A DNA stretch of 64,000 nt from assembly GCA_018350325.1 (NCBI GenBank), contig JAEVLN010000013.1, positions 496,001 to 560,000 on the forward strand. The letters run 5' to 3'. Numbering within the stretch: position 1 is the stretch's first letter; the number at the start of each line of letters is the position of its first letter. The notes under the pieces are model-generated. The model had not been told where the DNA came from. It made no database searches and saw nothing but the letters and a program-made list of their open reading frames with translations. Both the position numbers and the translations under genes were made by a program. The DNA is from Globodera rostochiensis. Its lineage: Eukaryota; Nematoda; Chromadorea; Rhabditida; Heteroderidae. Of this stretch, positions 1 through 10,759 are shown one piece after another.

Positions 1-7
1 GCACGTT

Positions 8-60
8 TTGGCGCCGCCGAGCCCTTCCCATTCCTAAAAAGCTTACAAAAACTGTCGTAT
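8..60. repeat. GC-hairpin interspersed repeat, truncated by window start
   Basis: The window opens inside a copy of an interspersed repeat. It has the GC-rich half-hairpin ggcgccgccg followed by a conserved line (cccattcctaaaaagc) that recurs near 1,585 and 43,500. Only one end is visible. It is the same family as the repeats listed at 8,820, 11,597, 40,575, 55,870 and elsewhere. Confidence 0.6.
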
Positions 61-245
61 TGTGCTTTATACTTGGCGTTAAAATTCTCCTAATTTTTGT
101 TATGGAAATGATTTTTATATTTTTATTGGCTATTTCATCAGACGACGGAAGTATTATTCTTCACATGAAAAATATTTGCAACGAATTTGTTTATTTTGTT
201 TTTAAGTTAAGAAATTTTCTAATAATGTATGAATTATAATATTTC

Positions 246-246
<1 letters not shown>

Positions 247-276
<30 letters not shown>

Positions 277-277
277 G
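247..277. repeat. (ATA)n microsatellite
   Basis: About ten perfect AAT/ATA triplets lie in the AT-rich upstream region of the HTH-family copy that begins at 307. The intact relatives at 4,094 and 57,899 lack such a run at the equivalent place, so it is probably a local slippage expansion. Confidence 0.85.
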
Positions 278-306
278 AGAATGTTTTTGTTTTAAGCATA
301 ATAATC

Positions 307-1526
307 ATGAAATTGAACATTCTACAATTAATTTGTTTAATAAATTATGTTTTTACCTTTCCAAACGATTTATTTGACGAACTTTGGGAGACAAATCAAC
401 CGGAGCCTCAAGCAAACAACAATCCAATTGAATCTCAGCCAAAAATCAAAGTTTGCAAATTCCCCAAAAATTTTGTTTTGCTTTTTAATCCGGGAATTTA
501 AATTAACTAATTTAAGGTTGAACCGCACGAGGAACAATTTAATGGAAGATGGCAGGACGAATCTGCACTAAAAGGAAACGTAAAAGTTGAACATGAACCA
601 CATTTTGGAGCAGTTAAAGTGGAAGGTGAGCCACTTCATGAGAGAAAATAATTAAAAATTTAAATAATTACAAGAATTTTTGAATAAAAAATATTTTGAT
701 TTTTAAAAGGATCTTTAATTTTGCGAAACTTTGTAACAAATTAGAGTTGAATAAAAATACTAAAATTGGGTCAAAAATTTGATTCAATGTTCATAAGATC
801 GCAATTATTCAAATAGCAAATTTTTGTTTACAATAAAACATTTAGGAACAGTTAAACATGAATCAGCGGATGATTTTGATCAGGAAACTTCTAAGAAACA
901 TTTGTCTGATCAAAATAACTCAACTGATCAAGATGAAAGTGTTGATGAACAGCAAAATGAGTCCAATGAATGTAAAACAATTGAGTCCGATCAGCAAAAA
1001 CGTGAAATTATTCAAAAATTTCGTGAAATAAAAGATGGTTATAGGCAAAAAGGATATTCCAGCAAAGAATGGTCTCAAATCGAGAGAAAAATATCAAATA
1101 GTTTGAGTGTAAATCGTTCAACAATTTATAAATGGATCAAAGAATTGGGTCCAAGAAACAAAACAAAGATTATTTTAAATTTTTCTGAGTTACAAAAAAG
1201 TGAAATATTGAAACAATTTGATGAGATAAAAAGCAAATGTAAGAAGGCAAAACTCAAAAACATTTCAATATATAAACTCGATAAGAATTGCAAAAAAATT
1301 GGGCGTTTGTAGAACAACAATTTATAACTGGAAGCGCAAATTTGGCCTTTCTGTCAAGAATAAAAAATTTTCTGATGAAACAAAAATTGAATTTTGAAGA
1401 AATATGCTAAAATGAAAAGAAAGAATCCAAATGAGTGATTGTGACATTGCTGATTTATTGAAAATCTCAATCAGTAGTCTAATTAAATGGAAAGCTCAAT
1501 TTAGAAAAGAATTTAAGAAGCTTTGA
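307..1526 (+). pseudogene. Decayed copy of secreted tandem-HTH gene (three-exon subfamily)
   Basis: Three exons align with the intact gene at 2,656-4,094. Exon 1 (307-450) encodes the signal-like segment and the FPNDLFDELWETNQPEP block. Exon 2 (517-625) encodes an acidic spacer. Exon 3 starts at 846 after a TTTAG acceptor, and phases are 0 then 1 as in the intact copies. The first HTH module and the start of the second read through to about 1,280. There, two bases are missing relative to sister copies (ctcgataagaattg against ctcgatgataaaattg), which gives a stop at 1,312. Further single-base losses lie near 1,391 and 1,431. The C-terminal module remains recognisable out of frame to TGA at 1,526. 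A shortened 1.5-module protein could still be made, but the pattern of several indels favours a pseudogene. Its function would be as for its relatives: unknown, with DNA-binding-like modules. Confidence 0.8.
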
Positions 1527-1582
1527 AAATATAAAAGTTTGCCAGCCTCGGCACCAGAAGCAAATGACATATTTTGGAAACC

Positions 1583-1700
1583 TGTCGGCGCCGCCGGGAC
1601 CCTCTCATTCCTAAAAAGCATCAAAAAATTATTGTATTTTAAAATTTTGGTTAAATCTCTTAACAAATTGAGTACAGAAATTAAGGCAGCGCTGCCGATC
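1583..1700. repeat. GC-hairpin interspersed repeat
   Basis: The copy carries ggcgccgccggg, then cattcctaaaaagcatc, an AT-rich core with the line ctcttaacaaattgag, and a degenerate GC end (gcagcgctgccgatcc). It lies directly 3' of the decayed HTH copy. Confidence 0.6.
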
Positions 1701-2640
1701 CACCCACTCCCCTCAAAAAAATCTTTGTTTTTAAAATTTCTTATGAAAAATATATCTCGAAGGTAGTTGGCATTAGTGTTCGGCATTTTTCAATTTCCTT
1801 ATTTATAAATGTCTTAGCTTTTTGTTACTAATTATGCTTATGAATTATTATTGGCAATGTTTACATGTATGCCATTGGAAATATCAAAACTACTGATCAA
1901 ATTTTAGCAATTGTTGAAATTTGTGCTAACATTTTGAGCTTTACATTCAAACAATAAAATGCAAAAACAAAGACGTGGGCACAACAGAACGCCAAAACTC
2001 ATTTCAAAAACTCTATTTTGTTTCTATCTGTCAGGCAGTTTCTCATCAAATTTATGGATTGTGTCGGAATTGAGCCTACGCGTTGTGCGGTTGGGAGAAG
2101 GTGTTGCTGGTCGGGGCTCGGTGGCAAAAATGCCAAAAACATTTAGAAAAATCGCTGATCAAAATTTGCTTAGAATATTATGCAATTTTTGGTCCATATT
2201 TTATGCGCATATTTTAAGATTTTATGTGCATATTTTTGGATGCCCTACTCATCATCGGCAATAATGAAATTGGCGGGCTTGAGGAAAGGGAGGTAATAGA
2301 TGCCGTAAAAGAAGGAGACGCTGTCCAACTCCTGAACATGCGCGTTGGAGTTTAGGGACACGGACGGTGGGGTAAGGAAAAATGTGATTACATTTTTGTA
2401 GCTTTTTAGGGATTGGGTAGACGATTCACTGATTGTTTAAAATTCATAACTCTGTTCAAAGTTTTTTTCCCACTAAATTTAGCACTATGATACACCTAAA
2501 ACAAAGAAAATTTTGTTTTAAATTACTATTTTTGTACGGGTCACAAAACCTTTTTCTTTACCCAAATTAAAAAGTTTGGCATTTTACAATGAATATAAAG
2601 CCCAAACAATAACATCTGTCGCCGAGGCTGGCCAACCTTC
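1701..2640. other. Intergenic, no supported gene
   Basis: AT-rich sequence without an ORF that resembles a protein. The stretch near 2,028-2,056 (tcaggcagtttctcatcaaatttatgg) recurs at 10,474-10,500, where a transposon has split it. It is therefore older repeat-type sequence that also serves as an empty-site comparison. Confidence 0.5.
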
Positions 2641-2655
2641 TATAATTTGAAGATC

Positions 2656-4094
2656 TCAGAGATGCTTAATTTCTTCTATAAATTGAGCTTTCCATCTACA
2701 TAGATTGCTTTTTGAGATTTTCAACAAATCAGCAATGTCACAATCACTCATTTTCGGATTTTTCCTTTTGATTTTGGCATATTTCTTCAAAATTTCAATT
2801 TTTGTTGCGTCAAAAATCTTGTTCTTGACAGAAAGGCCAAATTCGCACTTCCAATTATAAATTGTTCCTATATAAACGCCCAATTTTTTTGCAATTTTCT
2901 TATTGAGATCATTCATTGAAATGTTTTTTAGTTTTGCTTTTTTACATTTGCTTTTTATTTCATCAAATTGTTTCAAAATTCCAATTTTTGTTGCGTCAGA
3001 AATTTTTTTATTGCTGACAGAAAGGCCAAATTCGCGCTTCCATAAAGTAATTGTTCCTCTAGAAGCTCCCAATTTTTTTGCTATTTTCTCATCGAGTTCA
3101 TGCATTAAAATGTTTTTTAGTTTTGCCTTCTTACATTTTTTTTTAATCTGATCAAATTGTTTTAATATTTCACGTTTTTCTAACTCAGAAAACTTTTCTC
3201 GACTTAAGCCCAATTCTTTTCTCCATCTATAAATTGTTGTGCGATTCACACTTAAACTTTTCGCGATTTTTATCTCAATTTGAGCCCATTGATTTGTGGA
3301 ATATTTTCTGTTTTTCTTATAATTATCTTTCATTTCTCGGAATTTCTGAATAATTTCGCGTTTTTGCTGATCAGACTCAATTGTTTCAAATTCATTGGAA
3401 TCATTTTGATGTACATCAACACTCTCACCTTGATCAGTTGAGTTATTTTGATCAGACAAATGTTTTGCATCCTTAGAATTGTCTTGATCCTCCCAATTTT
3501 TATCATCATCTCCAATTTTTTTGTGATGATCAAAAGTGTTGGAAGCTTGTCCGTCTTGATCTTCTTCTTTAACACGATCTTCCAATTTTTCTTTAAATTC
3601 ACCACTCTCCTCGGCTTTATTTTTAATTTTAACTGTTCCTGAATGTCTTATTGTAAAAAAACTATTAAGGGGCTCACCTTCAACTTTAACTGATCCATAA
3701 TGTGGTTCATGCTCAACTTTAACGATTCCCTTTAGTGCAAATTCGTCTCCATCAAATTGCTCCTCGCGCGGTTCAACCTTAAATTAGTTAATTTAATGAT
3801 GAGTTTAGTCTTGAACGAGTTGGGGGTTTGGTTTCGGTAAGTTCAGGTACTATTGAAGAGGCACGATCTTTTATTAAACCTTCCCGGACGAAGAAGCAAA
3901 CCCCATAAATGAAAACAAAATTCTGGGGAAATTATATGGCAAACTTTGATTTTTTGCTGAGATTCAATCGAATTGTTGTTAGCTTGAGGCTCCGGTTGAT
4001 TTGTCTCCCAAAGTTCGTCAAATAAATCGTTTGGGAAGGTAAAAACATAATTTATCAAACAAAAATAAATTATTTGTAGAACGTTCAATTTCAT
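2656..4094 (-). CDS. Predicted secreted tandem-HTH protein, intact, 410 aa
   Basis: Three exons on the minus strand (4,094-3,945; 3,777-3,678; 3,638-2,656) join in consistent phases 0 and 1 at GT-AG sites to an open frame of 411 codons including the stop. Residues 1-20 form a hydrophobic signal-like segment. Next come FPNDLFDELWETNQPEP and an acidic Asp/Glu/Gln-rich linker (about residues 50-185). Four consecutive HTH-like modules follow, each with a K-rich first helix (EILKQFDEIK type), a second helix (IAKKLGV) and a recognition-helix-like segment (RTTIYRWRKELGLS). The modules repeat with a period of about 55-60 residues. No transposase catalytic domain is present. I do not recognise a named family. 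The HTH reading follows from the pattern A-K-K-L-G-V-x-R-x-T-I-Y-x-W, typical of homeodomain-like or resolvase-type HTHs. A secreted, possibly nuclear-acting effector is inference. The gene is convergent with the decayed copy at 307-1,526. Confidence 0.8.
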
Positions 4095-4300
4095 GATTAA
4101 ATTTATCTTAATAAAAAGCGATATTAGAATTTAATTATTTAAGATCAGGAAAATATTTTCCATTTTTATGAATTGATCATCTTAGAAATAAAACGTTGCA
4201 AGCTTCCTACATGCAAAAAATACTTACGTAATCGGATGAAATAAAAAATATAATACAATCAATTTCCTTTTCTATATGTTATTGATTTTGTTTTTTCGCA
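4095..4300 (-). promoter_or_regulatory. Conserved upstream region of three-exon HTH genes
   Basis: The 200 bp before the start codon is nearly the same sequence as before the copies at 6,902 and 57,899. Shared lines include the Asp/Leu-free AT stretch aataaaaag, ttaaataattaaattctaat and catcttag with aaaacgttgcaa. Conservation of non-coding DNA between copies could reflect recent duplication rather than promoter constraint. No TATA element or known dorsal-gland motif was identified. Confidence 0.45.
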
Positions 4301-5180
4301 ATAAATTGCTAAAAACTATTCGATAAAGCTTTTTGTACAATAACATTTAAAAAATGGAGCAAGTTTGTTGAAGAAGCGATGAGAAATGTTAATTTATTGA
4401 ACGAAATCCACTAAATTAACTTTATCTTACGCGTAGGATTTTTTTGGGAGAGCTACAACAATTAAGCATTAATTACTAAAATTTGAAGTTGGATTAAAAG
4501 AATTCGGTTTTGATAATTCGCAGTCCTCCGGTCATCGAATTTTCTCGATTCTATCCTTGATCTGGCCAGTGTCTGGGTTGCAATTGTTTTCTGATTACCT
4601 TCAATGCCCATCCATTCTCCGAACATCTGATTGTTGCAAAATTGGACAATCTTTACAGAGAATAATACGAGGGGGAAAGAAGACCCGAAGAAAATAAAGA
4701 AGGGAATCAAAAAGATTTTAAACCCTTTAGTAGCACTTTTTCGGCCGAATAAGGTAAAGAAAAAAAAAGTCAAAATTCGTGAATTTCGATGATTTTTGTT
4801 TAATTTTTTCTGAAAAAATCTCATAAAATTTAAAAAAACGCCTACATGTTGAGCAACAATATTCACTGGGATGGCTTCAGTGTAGGTGTATTTAAGAAAC
4901 GACCAAAGTTTATTATAGCAATTCGCTTCAGGCTTGGAACTTGAAATGTGAATAAGAATAACTTGAGGATTGGGGGATGGTCCAACGCTTAAATACGGGA
5001 ATAGTTGAGTTTGGACTAGGCTGGATTTGGGCTGACAAATTGGTCTGTATTGGAAAGAAAGGATTAGGATGGGCAGTACAGCAGATGGGTTTGGAGTCGG
5101 GAGGGCCGACAATCGATAAATCCCAACGGTCGACGATTGGTTGACGTCGACGAAATTCGAATTTGGCCCCGAGTTCACAA
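4301..5180. other. Intergenic; long ORF without recognisable domain
   Basis: A 238-codon frame on the minus strand (5,178-4,462) is open but has low-complexity Phe/Ile-rich stretches and no motif I recognise. The plus strand reads a short, more protein-like segment (about 4,600-4,660) with stops on both sides. I do not support a gene here. It may be a decayed fragment. Confidence 0.4.
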
Positions 5181-5379
5181 GCTGCCTCGCCTAACTCTCT
5201 TCAAAATTCGCTCATACCCACGTATGTGCGTGAAAAATAACGCAGAAAATCTTCCATTTCTTACGGCGCAACACTGATGCACTGATAAAACGCATTCCTG
5301 ACGAGTTCAACCGGTAAGAGGCAAGTGTCATCAAATCCCTTAAAATAATAGTAATAGACTACAGAAATTGCAATCGGAT

Positions 5380-5745
5380 CAGAAAACGGAAAAGTTTCGA
5401 AGGCGGAGACTCCGTCTGGGTCCAAAATTTGGGCGAAAGGAACAGATGGACTCCGGCAGTGCTATTGGAGCCAATAGGGGAGCGAATGTGGAGAATGAAA
5501 TGGAAGGGGGCGGAGAGCGAGTCGCGCATCTCGACCAGATAAAAGAAAGACGATTGCCCACTCGTCAGTGATATCTCAGTCTCCATTTTGTACATTTTTT
5601 TTTACTATTTGCCGTCGTTAATAATTCATAGTTATCGTCGACCGGCGCATAATTGCAATACCGCCATTTACGCCCTGTGCCTGTGTGTAGTGAATAAAGC
5701 AGAACACTCATTGGCTATTTGTTACCCTTTTATACACGCTCCTTT
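5380..5745 (+). mobile_element. LTR-like promoter/poly(A) block (possible solo LTR)
   Basis: The block is GC-richer than its surroundings. It holds a TATA-like agataaaag (5,537-5,545), an initiator-like tcagtgatatctcagtct about 25-35 bp downstream, and an AATAAA signal (5,692-5,697) followed by a T-rich stretch. This order, promoter then poly(A) signal inside about 350 bp without a gene, resembles U3-R-U5 of a retrotransposon LTR. Clear TG...CA ends and a target-site duplication were not found, and no gag/pol or primer-binding site is adjacent. Confidence 0.3.
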
Positions 5746-5994
5746 TTTGCAAGCTCCATGTCAATAATGACTAGATTTAAAATTTATAAATAAAGTTAAA
5801 CTAAGTGAACCTTCATGACGTGAATGGTTTCTCTATTTTGTTAATAACTTCCCCTCGGTCTTTGCCTACTGGACAAGCTCATCAGGAATTGCCATGTCCA
5901 GTGGCCTTGCAACGTTCAGTTGGCCAAACATCTTTTTGTCTTTCCTAAAGTGAGTAAATAGCATACATTTTTAGTAGGGTAGGACGGGCGGCGG

Positions 5995-6421
5995 CGATCG
6001 GTTCAGTGCCGGACGGTTCAGTGCCCACGGTTCAGTGCCGCACGGTTCAGTGCCAGCACTTAAAAAGTCTATAACTGTTTTTAAACTCAACCAAATCAAA
6101 CAATCAAGATGTCATTGGAAAGCTTTAAATGAGATGAATCATTTAAAAAATAAACCAAGCGGTTTAATTGGTTTAAAAAAGTTTAATGTAAAACACGCAA
6201 AATCAAGGGGTTTTTAAAGTTTTATCAAAATAACTTTTTCACTAATTTTCTAATTGATTAACTTTGGCTTAACAATAGCTTTTAAAAGCTTAGAGCTTTC
6301 CAATGACATCTTGATTGTTTGATTTGGTTGAGTTTAAAAAAAGTTATAGCCTTTCAATCGCTGGCACTGAACCGTGCGGCACTGAACCGTCCGGCACTGA
6401 ACCGTGGGCACTGAACCGATG
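5995..6421. mobile_element. Foldback/MITE element with ~130-bp inverted repeats
   Basis: The left arm starts atcggttcagtgcc and contains four cggttcagtgcc units, followed by ctcaaccaaatcaaacaatc and aagatgtcattggaaagctt. The right arm (about 6,285-6,421) is its reverse complement, ending ggcactgaaccgat. The middle is AT-rich and non-coding. This is a long-armed inverted-repeat element with short direct repeats at its termini. A related but diverged element lies at about 20,775-21,115. Confidence 0.85.
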
Positions 6422-6700
6422 TGTACCGTAAGACGGGACCGCGACCAGTACTGAAATGTCTTTTCTGGGAGTGAAATTTAGTCCTGGTTTTTTCAAGTTT
6501 CGACATAAATGGTCCCGGATCCAGGTTTTGAAGGTCCGAAGCTTTGTTAATTATTGTAATTAAAGTTTTCAAATAGTTTTTTGCAATTTATTTCAAAATA
6601 AACAAAATCAGTAACATTTTGAAGGTCCAAAATTTTGTTAACTATGGTAATTATAGTTTTCGAAGGGTTTTTTTTAATTTAATTGCCAAATAAAACAAAT
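6422..6700. other. Repeat-derived, non-coding
   Basis: The stretch 6,425-6,540 (gggaccgcgaccagtactgaaatg ... ggtcccggatcc) resembles one arm of the accgggac-type elements at 17,350 and 33,265. The remainder is AT-rich. No gene is supported. Confidence 0.4.
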
Positions 6701-6901
6701 CAATAACATATAAAAGGAAATTGATTGCATTATATTTTTTATTTTCTATTTGATCAGATGACGTAAGTATTCTTCGCATATAAGAAGTTTGCAACGTTTT
6801 ATTTTATTGATGAAATTTCTAAAAATGTGAAATATTTTCCTGATCTTAAATAATTAAATTATAATATTAATAAAATTCTTTTTATTAAGATAAATTTAAT
6901 T
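6701..6901 (+). promoter_or_regulatory. Conserved upstream region of three-exon HTH genes
   Basis: This region runs from about cttcgcatataagaagtttgc to ATTATG. It matches the reverse complement of the regions upstream of 4,094 and 57,899, including ttttcctgatcttaaataat and aagataaattt just before the start. It may be promoter plus 5'UTR, or simply the duplicated flank. Confidence 0.45.
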
Positions 6902-8189
6902 ATGAAATTGAACGTTCTACAAATAATTTATTTTTGTTTAATAACTTATGTGTTTACCTTCCCAAACGATTTATTTGACGAACTTTGGGAGAAAAATCAA
7001 CCGGAGCCTCAAGCGAACAACAATTCGATTGAATCTCAGCCAAAAATCAAAGTTTGTCATATAAATTCCCCAAGAATTTTGTTTTGCTTTTTAATCCTGG
7101 AATTTAAATTAATTAATTTAAGGTTGAATCGAACGAGGAGCAATTTGATGGAAGATGGCAGGACGAATCTGCACTAAAAGGAAACGTAAAAGCTGAGCAT
7201 GAACCACATTATGAAGCAGTTAAAGTGGAAGGTGAGAACAAATTAAAGTTGGATAAAATACTAAAAGAATTTTGAGTCAAAATTGGTTTTTCTAAATTCA
7301 TAGAATCGAAACTTCAAAAACTTAAATCATTTACAATAACACATTCAGAAACAGACAAAATTAAAAATGAATTTGAATGGTGTGACGAGGAGAGTGGTAA
7401 ATTTAATTGGAGGTTAACGTTAATGAAAAAACTCAAGACGGACAAGCTTCCAACACTTCTGATCATCACAAAAAAATTGGAGATGATGATGAAAATTGGT
7501 CGAAAGACGAAGACAATTCAGCGCCATCAGCCGATGATTTTGATCCGGAAAATTCTAAGAAACATTTTTCTGATCAAAATAACTCAACTGATCAAGATGA
7601 GAGTTTTGATGAACAGCAAAATGAGTTCAATGAATCTGAAAAAGATTCCGATCAGCAAAAACGTGAAATTATTCAGAAATTCCAAGAAATGAAAGATAAT
7701 TATCGGGAAAAGGGATATTCCACAAAAGAATGGACTCAAATTGAGAGAAAAACCGCAAATAGTTTGGGGGTTGGTCGCACAACAATTTATAAATGGATGA
7801 AAGAATTGGGTCTAAGCCGAAAAATAAAGTTTAAACCAAAGTTTTCTGAGTTAGAAAAGCGTCAAATTTTGAAACAATTTGATGAGATTAAAAGCAAATG
7901 TAAAAAGGCAAAACTCAAAAACATTTCAATGCGTGAACTCGATGATAAAATTGCAAAAAAATTGGGCGTTTGTAGAACAACAATTATTGGATGGAATCGC
8001 AAATTTGGCCTTTCTGTCATCAAAAAAATTTCTGATGCAACAAAAATTGGAATTTTGAAGAAATATGCCAAAATGAAAAGAAAGAATCCAAAAATGAGTG
8101 ATTATCACATTGCTGATTTTTTGAAAATCTCAATAAGCAGTTTAAAAAAATGGAAAGCCCAATTTAGTGATGAAAATAAGCATCTATGA
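6902..8189 (+). pseudogene. Secreted tandem-HTH gene with a probable frameshift in exon 3
   Basis: Exon 1 (6,902-7,051) and exon 2 (7,123-7,231) are intact and match the copy at 4,094. Exon 3 begins at 7,349 after ACATTCAG. Read in phase it enters the wrong frame at about 7,400. The intact copy has ggtgaatttaaagaaaaattgg here, whereas this copy has ggtaaatttaattgg, so the HTH-coding frame (continuous from 7,407 to TGA at 8,189) is no longer joined to the signal-peptide exons. No alternative acceptor in the right phase is visible. The downstream frame is otherwise well preserved and encodes an acidic linker and three HTH modules (about residues 80-135, 140-195 and 200-255 of the 260-codon frame). 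It is either a young pseudogene or a sequencing indel, since one base would repair it. Confidence 0.7.
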
Positions 8190-8819
8190 ACAAGATGCCA
8201 AACTGCCTCATTTTTGCGATTGATGTTGTTGTTTAGGTCGGATTTTTTTCATTTTCTCTATTTATAAATGTCTTAGCTTTTTGTTACTAATTATGCTAAT
8301 CTGAATTATTTTTGCCACTGTTTATATTTATGCCATTGAGTTGTTACTGTCTGCCAGTGTTTTGCTGTTCCAACAATTTTGAACCTGTTCCTGTTATGTT
8401 CTGAAATCTTAGAACAGCCTATCTGTTGTTCCTGTTCTGTTCCGACCTCGAGAACAGAACAGGAACAGAACAGAGTAAACTGTTCTTAGACTGTTCCAAA
8501 TCAAAAATTTTCCGAGTGAAATTCAGTTAAAATTTTAATCGATGATGCATTGGACAAAGTGTTCAATCACTTTCTAGTGATGCTCGAGACCTAAATTTAC
8601 CAAGACTTGACCCCGAAACTCGAGATTGACCCTCAAAAATACGAGACTTTTACGAAAATATTTTAATTTAGGTTCAAAATAGGGTTGTTCCCGACCCCTT
8701 GGGGCGGGAAAAGGAGGTTGGGGTTGGTCTTGTCGAGGGTCGGGGGTCGGGGGTGACCCAATTTTGAGAATGGGGAGCAGCCCTAATTCAAAATTTTTTG
8801 AGAATTCTGCTTTACATCA

Positions 8820-8925
8820 GGGGGGGTCGGCGGTGCCGATAGGCGCCGCCGAGAAAATTTTGAATTTTTGACTTAATTTGTTAAGGGATTTGCAACCATT
8901 TTTTGAAGATTGATGGAATTGTTAA
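8820..8925. repeat. GC-hairpin interspersed repeat
   Basis: It has cggcggtgccgataggcgccgccg, a near-perfect palindrome, followed by aaaattttgaatttttgac and ttgttaagggatttgcaacc, the diagnostic lines of the family. Confidence 0.7.
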
Positions 8926-9067
8926 AAAAATTGGTCTTGATTTTTAAAAACAAAACAAATGTGTCCCCCCTCATTAATGAAACAAATAAAAATTTTTTAT
9001 GTCTTCAAAAAATATTAAATCTAAATCAAAGTTCATAAAGAGAGAAAAAAATCATTTACAAAGTCGG

Positions 9068-9140
9068 GGGTTCGAAGTTCGAACCCACAGCCCCAGGCAT
9101 CACATATGACTCACCATTACACCAAACCAGGGAGCAAAAT
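9068..9140 (-). pseudogene. tRNA-like sequence (A- and B-box relic)
   Basis: The minus strand reads tggtttggtgtaatggtgag, resembling an A box, then after about 30 bp gggttcgaac, matching a B box. Acceptor-stem pairing is not convincing, so this is more likely a tRNA-derived repeat head than a functional tRNA gene. Confidence 0.35.
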
Positions 9141-9164
9141 AAAAAAGATTTTCACTAGGAAAAG

Positions 9165-9223
9165 TTGAACCTTAGACAAAATTGAATCAAGTCACTCAGC
9201 TTAACCACTGCGCCACGTGAGAT
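9165..9223 (-). pseudogene. Second tRNA-like sequence
   Basis: On the minus strand, cacgtggcgcagtggttaag resembles the 5' half of a tRNA including the A box. The B-box-like aaggttcaac follows about 30 bp later. The arms do not close properly. It sits 25 bp from the first tRNA-like relic, inside the hAT-like element. Confidence 0.35.
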
Positions 9224-9252
9224 CATAATGAATAGTTGGAAAATTTCAAATA

Positions 9253-10291
9253 CCGTATTTCCTCTATTAGTAGCCCCGGGGCTTCTATTTTTCAACCCCC
9301 CCTCGAAGGGGGACTACAATTAGAGGGGGGGGGGGGCTTCAAATGGAGGGGGGGGGGGCTTCTATTTCTCAACGTATTTTTTAGAAAATTATTAACACGC
9401 CTACCTACTCATATTTAAATTTTGATATATCAAAAGTTCACCATAATGATCTTTTTATTGATTTTTGGCCTCCGTATAAGCCCTTTTTCTCCATCCGTGT
9501 TAATTTATGCTAAATATATGACCCCATAAAATCTGGATGAATTTGGAGATGGCTGGCCCTACTTCGTGAGAAGTGGTCAAATTCAGTTAAACGTTCACAG
9601 CTACAATTATCCCTTACCTTTCTTTGCTATCGAATTAACAGTGTTTAAACTTTGAAAATATTTTATGCTAAACATATGACCATGATTGTAAGAGTGGATG
9701 ATGCCCGGCGGTGCCGACAGGCGCCGCCGGGGAAATTTTTACAAAAATTGACAATCTGTTAAGGAAAATGAAGTTCTGTCATTTTTGTTTCTTACGCATC
9801 TCTATTTTTCAGAATCATTGACACACAGAAAATTTGATTAGTCGAGATTATGTAATAATTTAAAAACCGAATGATACCTAATGAATAATTTGAATGATTG
9901 ATTCAATCTAGCGGCCGGTGTCGTACCGGAATCCGGTCCGAAAAAATCCCATAGGTAAATGTTCAGAATTGAAAATCCGTTCCGGTAATATCATGTTGCT
10001 GTGATAATTCCTCATTAGAATCATCTTTACTCATTTTTGATTAATAAACGCTGAATTTTTAGTACCTAAATGGTAATGTCGAAAAATAGAAACTTAGGTA
10101 GGTAGGTACCAACTTGATAATTTTAAAAGCTCACGGCTTGGGAAGGTCAAAAAATGGAGGGGCTACAATTGGAGGGGGGGGCTTCAAATGGAGAAGGGGC
10201 TTCTATTTTTCAATCACCCTCTAGGGGGGGCTACAATTAGAGGGGGGGCTTCAAATAGAGGGGGGGGGGCTACTAATAGAGGAAATACGGT
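9253..10291. mobile_element. Inverted-repeat element with ends accgtatttcctctattag
   Basis: The left end reads taccgtatttcctctattag then tagcccc, and the right end is its reverse complement finishing in aaatacggta. Poly-G/poly-C tracts with the line gggggggcttcaaatgga follow both ends. The interior (9,400-10,130) is AT-rich and non-coding. It is nested within the hAT-like element 8,355-10,464. A relic of the same terminus is at 44,921-44,943. Confidence 0.8.
9706..9775. repeat. GC-hairpin interspersed repeat
   Basis: The palindrome cggcggtgccgacaggcgccgccggg is followed by a short AT-rich remnant of the family core. Confidence 0.65.
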
Positions 10292-10759
10292 ATATTACTC
10301 AATCAAGTTCAATTCTTCAATTTTTACCCTGTTCTAGCTTGGCCTGTTCTGTTCCTGTTCCAAGGATTTTGAATCTGTTCCTGTTCCTGTGCTGTTCTGA
10401 AATCTTAGAACAGAACAGAACAGAACAGGAACAGAACAGGCTAAGCTGGAACAGCAAAACACTGCTGCCTGCCAGGCAGTTTCTCATCAAATTTATGGAT
10501 TAAGACTTTTTGTGTGTTGATATGTCAATAAAAACTGTAAATTACCCAAATGCAAAAAAGGGAATTTTCCCCCAAAATCAAGAAATGAGGAAAAGGAATT
10601 TCGGTAATACTGTAGCTGGTGCTCCCCATTTGCAAAACAAACAAAAAAAAATTTAAAGTCGAGAAAAAGTGTTATAATTTAATCAGAATCTCAATTTTGA
10701 GAAGTACCAAACTCTGTCAAAATGTATTCAGTTGGATAACATTTTAATAGCCTTTATAC

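Larger units (their letters stand above)
8355..10464. mobile_element. hAT-like non-autonomous element with nested elements
   Basis: The ends are inverted: cagtgttttgctgttcca at 8,355 and its reverse complement ending at 10,464 (tggaacagcaaaacactg). Flanking 8-mers are ctgtctgc (left) and ctgcctgc (right), an 8-bp target duplication with one mismatch. An unsplit relative of the target lies at 2,028. The CAGTG terminus and 8-bp duplication are hAT hallmarks. Both subterminal regions are built from repeated gaacag/ctgttc units that can pair with each other. No transposase ORF is present. The interior holds a second inverted-repeat element (9,253-10,291), two GC-hairpin repeats and tRNA-like segments. 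Confidence 0.8.

Noticed and set aside
4462..5178. 238-codon ORF on the minus strand
   Set aside because: Phe/Ile/Pro-rich low-complexity stretches, no domain, no splice context and no repeat in other copies. Probably a chance open frame.
9068..9223. Functional tRNA genes
   Set aside because: A- and B-box-like lines exist but the stems do not pair into a cloverleaf. Listed as relics only.
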